The notes under the pieces: model-generated | What the model was told of the DNA's origin: nothing | The model's database searches: none | The model's input: only the letters and a program-made list of their open reading frames with translations | Source: Paenisporosarcina antarctica | Lineage (GTDB): Bacteria > Bacillota > Bacilli > Bacillales_A > Planococcaceae | Reading direction: 5' to 3' | DNA: 64,000 nt | Assembly (NCBI RefSeq): GCF_004367585.1 | Contig: NZ_CP038015.1 | Location: forward strand, 2,238,001-2,302,000 | Program-made: the position numbers and the translations under genes | Shown: piece after piece, positions 61,713 through 64,000 of the stretch | How the letters are laid out: every line of letters starts with the position of its first letter | How positions within the stretch are numbered: the stretch's first letter is position 1

Positions 61713-63163
61713 TAATTATTCTTAGTATCGTGTTTTTGTTGCTTTCCTTTTCTCCATACGAGATAGATAAAAGTTAAAAATAAGATATTAGCTAAAATGA
61801 GCGCTGCTATATACCCTTTGTTCAACCCTTTTTCATCAGTCACTGTGTAAAATTCTGCGATTTCCCGATCTAATACAAGTCGATAATTGCCATCATCTTT
61901 TTGTCTTAAGACATCACTTTCAAATAAACCACGAAGCTCTTTATTATCACCAATTACTTCTTTTGATAAAGTAAAACTCTGAGTTTTACTAGAATTATTA
62001 ATTACGACAATCCAAGTTTCTTCTTCATTAGAACGTTTATAAATCATGAAGCCATCTTCATTATGCAACATTTCCATCAAGCCAGTACGAAGAGCAGCTG
62101 ATTTATTTCGAAGGTACTGAACATCTTCGATAAATTCAATTAATTCTTCATCGGTTTTAAAGTTATAAATTGGATGTGATTCAGGCGGCTGTGCCCCGTT
62201 TACTGCAATTTCAGACCCGTAAGTCATCACTGGAACCCCAGGAATCGACAATAAAGTAGCCATTGCCATTTTCCAGCGTGTTGGTGGAAACATATTCGCT
62301 TCTGTCGCATCCATTGTAAAACGTTGAGTATCAATTGAGTCGATTTGTTGAATAATTGGTTCTCCAACAGATGTCTGTGCCATTTGAGATGTCTCTTGAT
62401 CTACAGTTTTAAATACATTTCGATGCATTTCTTCTTGATCATTCAACACTTTCGCATCAAAATTCGCATCACTTTGTTCATTGCTAAGTACATATAGGTC
62501 TTCATTTTCTTTTTTAAGTGTTTCAATCACTGAATTTAAAAAGTTCATGTCTACACCTTCAATTGACGTGAAACGAATTCCATCAATATTATACTCTTGT
62601 ACAAATGTTAAAGCTGCCTCAATTATCGCTTGTTGTGCATCTTCATTTGTTAAATCCCAAGAAGTCGTACCATCTGTATTGTTGATGACCCACGATGCGT
62701 TGTTCGCATCAGAAGCTAAAACGTGTTCAGAACTTACATTTTGTATAGGGAAATCAACAATGATTCCCATTTTCTCATCATGCATATTATCAATTAATGT
62801 GTTAAATTCTTCAGACGTCCCAAAATGACGTTCTAACATGCCGTAATCTACTACACGTTTACCATCATATGTATCACTAGCAAAAACTGGCCCAACTGAT
62901 ACTAGTGAAAAACCCATTCTTTTGATGTGACTCAACTTTTCCGCCACACCCATGAAATCTCCACCTGCAAATGCTCCTGGTATTCTTGTATCTACTTCAA
63001 AATCATTTTCCATCGTTTTATTAAAGTATCGATCAACTAATAAATCATATATACTTTCGTCTTGAATGGTATTTCTTGCTTCTGCATGTGTATTTAGCGG
63101 AACAATCAAACTTATAATTAACGTTAAAATAATAGTAGTGCTTATCCATATATTTACCTTCAT
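61712..63163 (-). CDS. membrane-anchored GH13-like protein with a degenerate active site
   Basis: 483-residue exported protein of the alpha-amylase (GH13) family. N-terminal signal (about 1-27), a barrel beginning YDLLVDRYFN, and a C-terminal membrane segment (about 448-468) with a basic tail. The catalytic residues are largely missing: region II reads DGIRFTSIEG with Thr199 in place of the nucleophilic Asp, region I DFPIQNV lacks the His of DxxxNH, region IV DSIDTQRF lacks the NHD His. The acid Glu229 is kept but in SNE. It probably binds rather than cleaves glucans, or is a structural surface protein. It has its own terminator. Confidence 0.85.
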   Translation of the reverse strand: MKVNIWISTTIILTLIISLIVPLNTHAEARNTIQDESIYDLLVDRYFNKTMENDFEVDTRIPGAFAGGDFMGVAEKLSHIKRMGFSLVSVGPVFASDTYDGKRVVDYGMLERHFGTSEEFNTLIDNMHDEKMGIIVDFPIQNVSSEHVLASDANNASWVINNTDGTTSWDLTNEDAQQAIIEAALTFVQEYNIDGIRFTSIEGVDMNFLNSVIETLKKENEDLYVLSNEQSDANFDAKVLNDQEEMHRNVFKTVDQETSQMAQTSVGEPIIQQIDSIDTQRFTMDATEANMFPPTRWKMAMATLLSIPGVPVMTYGSEIAVNGAQPPESHPIYNFKTDEELIEFIEDVQYLRNKSAALRTGLMEMLHNEDGFMIYKRSNEEETWIVVINNSSKTQSFTLSKEVIGDNKELRGLFESDVLRQKDDGNYRLVLDREIAEFYTVTDEKGLNKGYIAALILANILFLTFIYLVWRKGKQQKHDTKNN

Positions 63164-63404
63164 GTGAGGTCCTCCTCTAACGAATCTTCATTCGTAATTT
63201 TACCAAACAGAACTGAGACTCGCCATGTTTTACAAAGAATTCACATAAATATAGGTCAAACCTGTGAAAATCATGTGCTAGATATAATCATTGGCTATTA
63301 AAATTTGATAATCATTATATTCCTATTAGAAATTGGACTCGAAATTCTCCAACTTGCAAGACATTTTTCCAACTAAGAAGACATTGCTCACTCTAAAAGT
63401 ATCT

Positions 63405-63440
63405 AAAAAACCATCTTATCTACTTTCAGATAAGATGGCT
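63405..63440 (-). terminator. terminator of yisL
   Basis: CCATCTTATCT pairs with AGATAAGATGG, followed by TTTTTT on the minus strand. Confidence 0.85.
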
Positions 63441-63461
63441 TCAGTAATTCTACATTTAAAC

Positions 63462-63851
63462 CTACATGCTAGCTAAAAAGTTAAAGCCCATTGGTAATTT
63501 GAAACCTAAGAACATTGTGATAAACAAGAAGACAAACAACAAAATCCAGAACATAGTTGTTGGCTTGTGTTTTTTCGAGCGAACTAAAACCATTTCCATC
63601 ATCCCGATGACCAAAATGCCTCCAATTAATTTCAATCCATAAAGCATTCCCATATCGAAGTTCATGCCTTCGATGAATAATGCAATACCTGTAATGATGA
63701 TGAACACATAAAATAATCGTAACACCATATGAGTAATTTTTTGTCCTTTACTGCCGTTTGTTAAAATAGCAGCGATAAGGAACAAAATAATGCCAATTGC
63801 CCAAGTGGCAATGTGTAAGTGTGTGCTAGCTAAAAAATCCAAAAATCTCAC
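63462..63851 (-). CDS. yisL: YisL family membrane protein (UPF0344)
   Basis: 129-residue integral membrane protein with four hydrophobic segments: about 14-33, 45-62, 70-90 and 100-120. The opening segment (HLHIATWAIGIILFLIA) with HxH near the membrane and MLYGLKLIGGILVIGMMEM are typical of YisL/UPF0344. Function unknown. ATG start with GAGGTGAG upstream. A gene fragment 60 bp upstream on the same strand may be co-transcribed. Confidence 0.92.
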   Translation of the reverse strand: MRFLDFLASTHLHIATWAIGIILFLIAAILTNGSKGQKITHMVLRLFYVFIIITGIALFIEGMNFDMGMLYGLKLIGGILVIGMMEMVLVRSKKHKPTTMFWILLFVFLFITMFLGFKLPMGFNFLASM

Positions 63852-63910
63852 CTCATCTAATCTAATTAATAGTTCTAATCTATCCTATCATAAGTCGAGT
63901 TCTTACAGAG

Positions 63911-64000
63911 TTATGAATAAGCTAGCTTGTTGACCATTCCATGAACACTGTGTATGTTACTCGAATCGATTAGATAACGTCCCGATTCCTTCGACCGATA
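63911..64000 (-). CDS. 3' end of an unidentified gene
   Basis: 29 codons open from the window edge to a TAA at 63911-63913. The tail reads SKESGRYLIDSSNIHSVHGM and ends LAYS, which looks like real protein sequence, on the same strand as yisL and 59 bp before it. Too short to assign to a family. Confidence 0.4.
   Translation of the reverse strand, partial: YRSKESGRYLIDSSNIHSVHGMVNKLAYS

Overview
The window is low-G+C Firmicute DNA from an endospore-forming member of the Bacillales. The evidence is AGGAGG-type ribosome binding sites, spore genes (spoVAC/VAD/VAEb, spoVIF, a CotY/CotZ coat protein, a CotO-like protein), spx/mecA/spxH, a T-box leader, and gene order close to the yisL-yitU/V/W-fabHF-app-trpS-opp-spx-mecA-coiA-pepF-yjbH...fabI-cot-yjc part of the Bacillus subtilis chromosome. 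A Planococcaceae-type genome (Sporosarcina, Paenisporosarcina and relatives) is my best guess; this is inference, not shown by a marker gene.

Left end (1-12.3 kb), the accessory part. A minus-strand hypA-B-F-C-D-E operon encodes [NiFe]-hydrogenase maturation; hypE runs off the edge and no hydrogenase structural gene is present. Upstream is a minus-strand sulfane-sulfur island: TusA, DsrE, rhodanese, TusA-rhodanese fusion, DsrE, rhodanese/metallo-beta-lactamase persulfide-dioxygenase-like protein, TauE exporter and two more DsrE proteins. It resembles B. subtilis yrkE-yrkJ and S. aureus cst. Three copies of a TACC-N6-GGTA palindrome, typical of CsoR/CstR repressors, stand before three of its genes, but no such repressor is encoded here. 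A DUF302 gene, a roughly 210-bp IS-end-like element and a 41-aa small gene follow.

12.4-16.8 kb: a TRAP-TAXI uptake operon (binding lipoprotein, DUF1850 protein, fused permease) and a PgpA-like gene. 16.9-22.7 kb: yjcH-yjcG-yjcF on the plus strand, then the sporulation block (YjcZ-like peptide, spoVIF, YhcN-like lipoprotein-spoVAC-spoVAD-spoVAEb, CotY/CotZ, CotO-like).

22.7-35.7 kb: fabI (FapR operator), mgtE, prpE, a pseudouridine synthase, NAD kinase, a small alarmone synthetase, YjbL, YjbK (CYTH), truncated haemoglobin, SpxH, PepF, CoiA, MecA and Spx. SpxH, MecA and Spx link ClpXP/ClpCP proteolysis, competence and thiol stress.

36-51.5 kb: a DUF4015 glycosidase-like protein, the opp peptide transporter (A-B-C-D-F; CodY-like box in its promoter), a DUF3899 protein, trpS under a Trp T-box, and the app-type transporter (D-F-B-C-A). 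51.9-57.5 kb: fabH and fabF (FapR operator before fabH), a DUF2929 protein, and a clpB lacking the N-terminal domain behind a CtsR operator. A 21-bp tandem repeat follows, then yitW. 57.5-64 kb: yitV, yitU, a DegV protein, a CoA-disulfide-reductase-like enzyme, a secreted GH13 protein without most catalytic residues, yisL, and the tail of an unidentified gene. Minus-strand genes dominate and nearly every operon ends in a clear terminator hairpin. No rRNA, tRNA, CRISPR array or complete insertion sequence was found.
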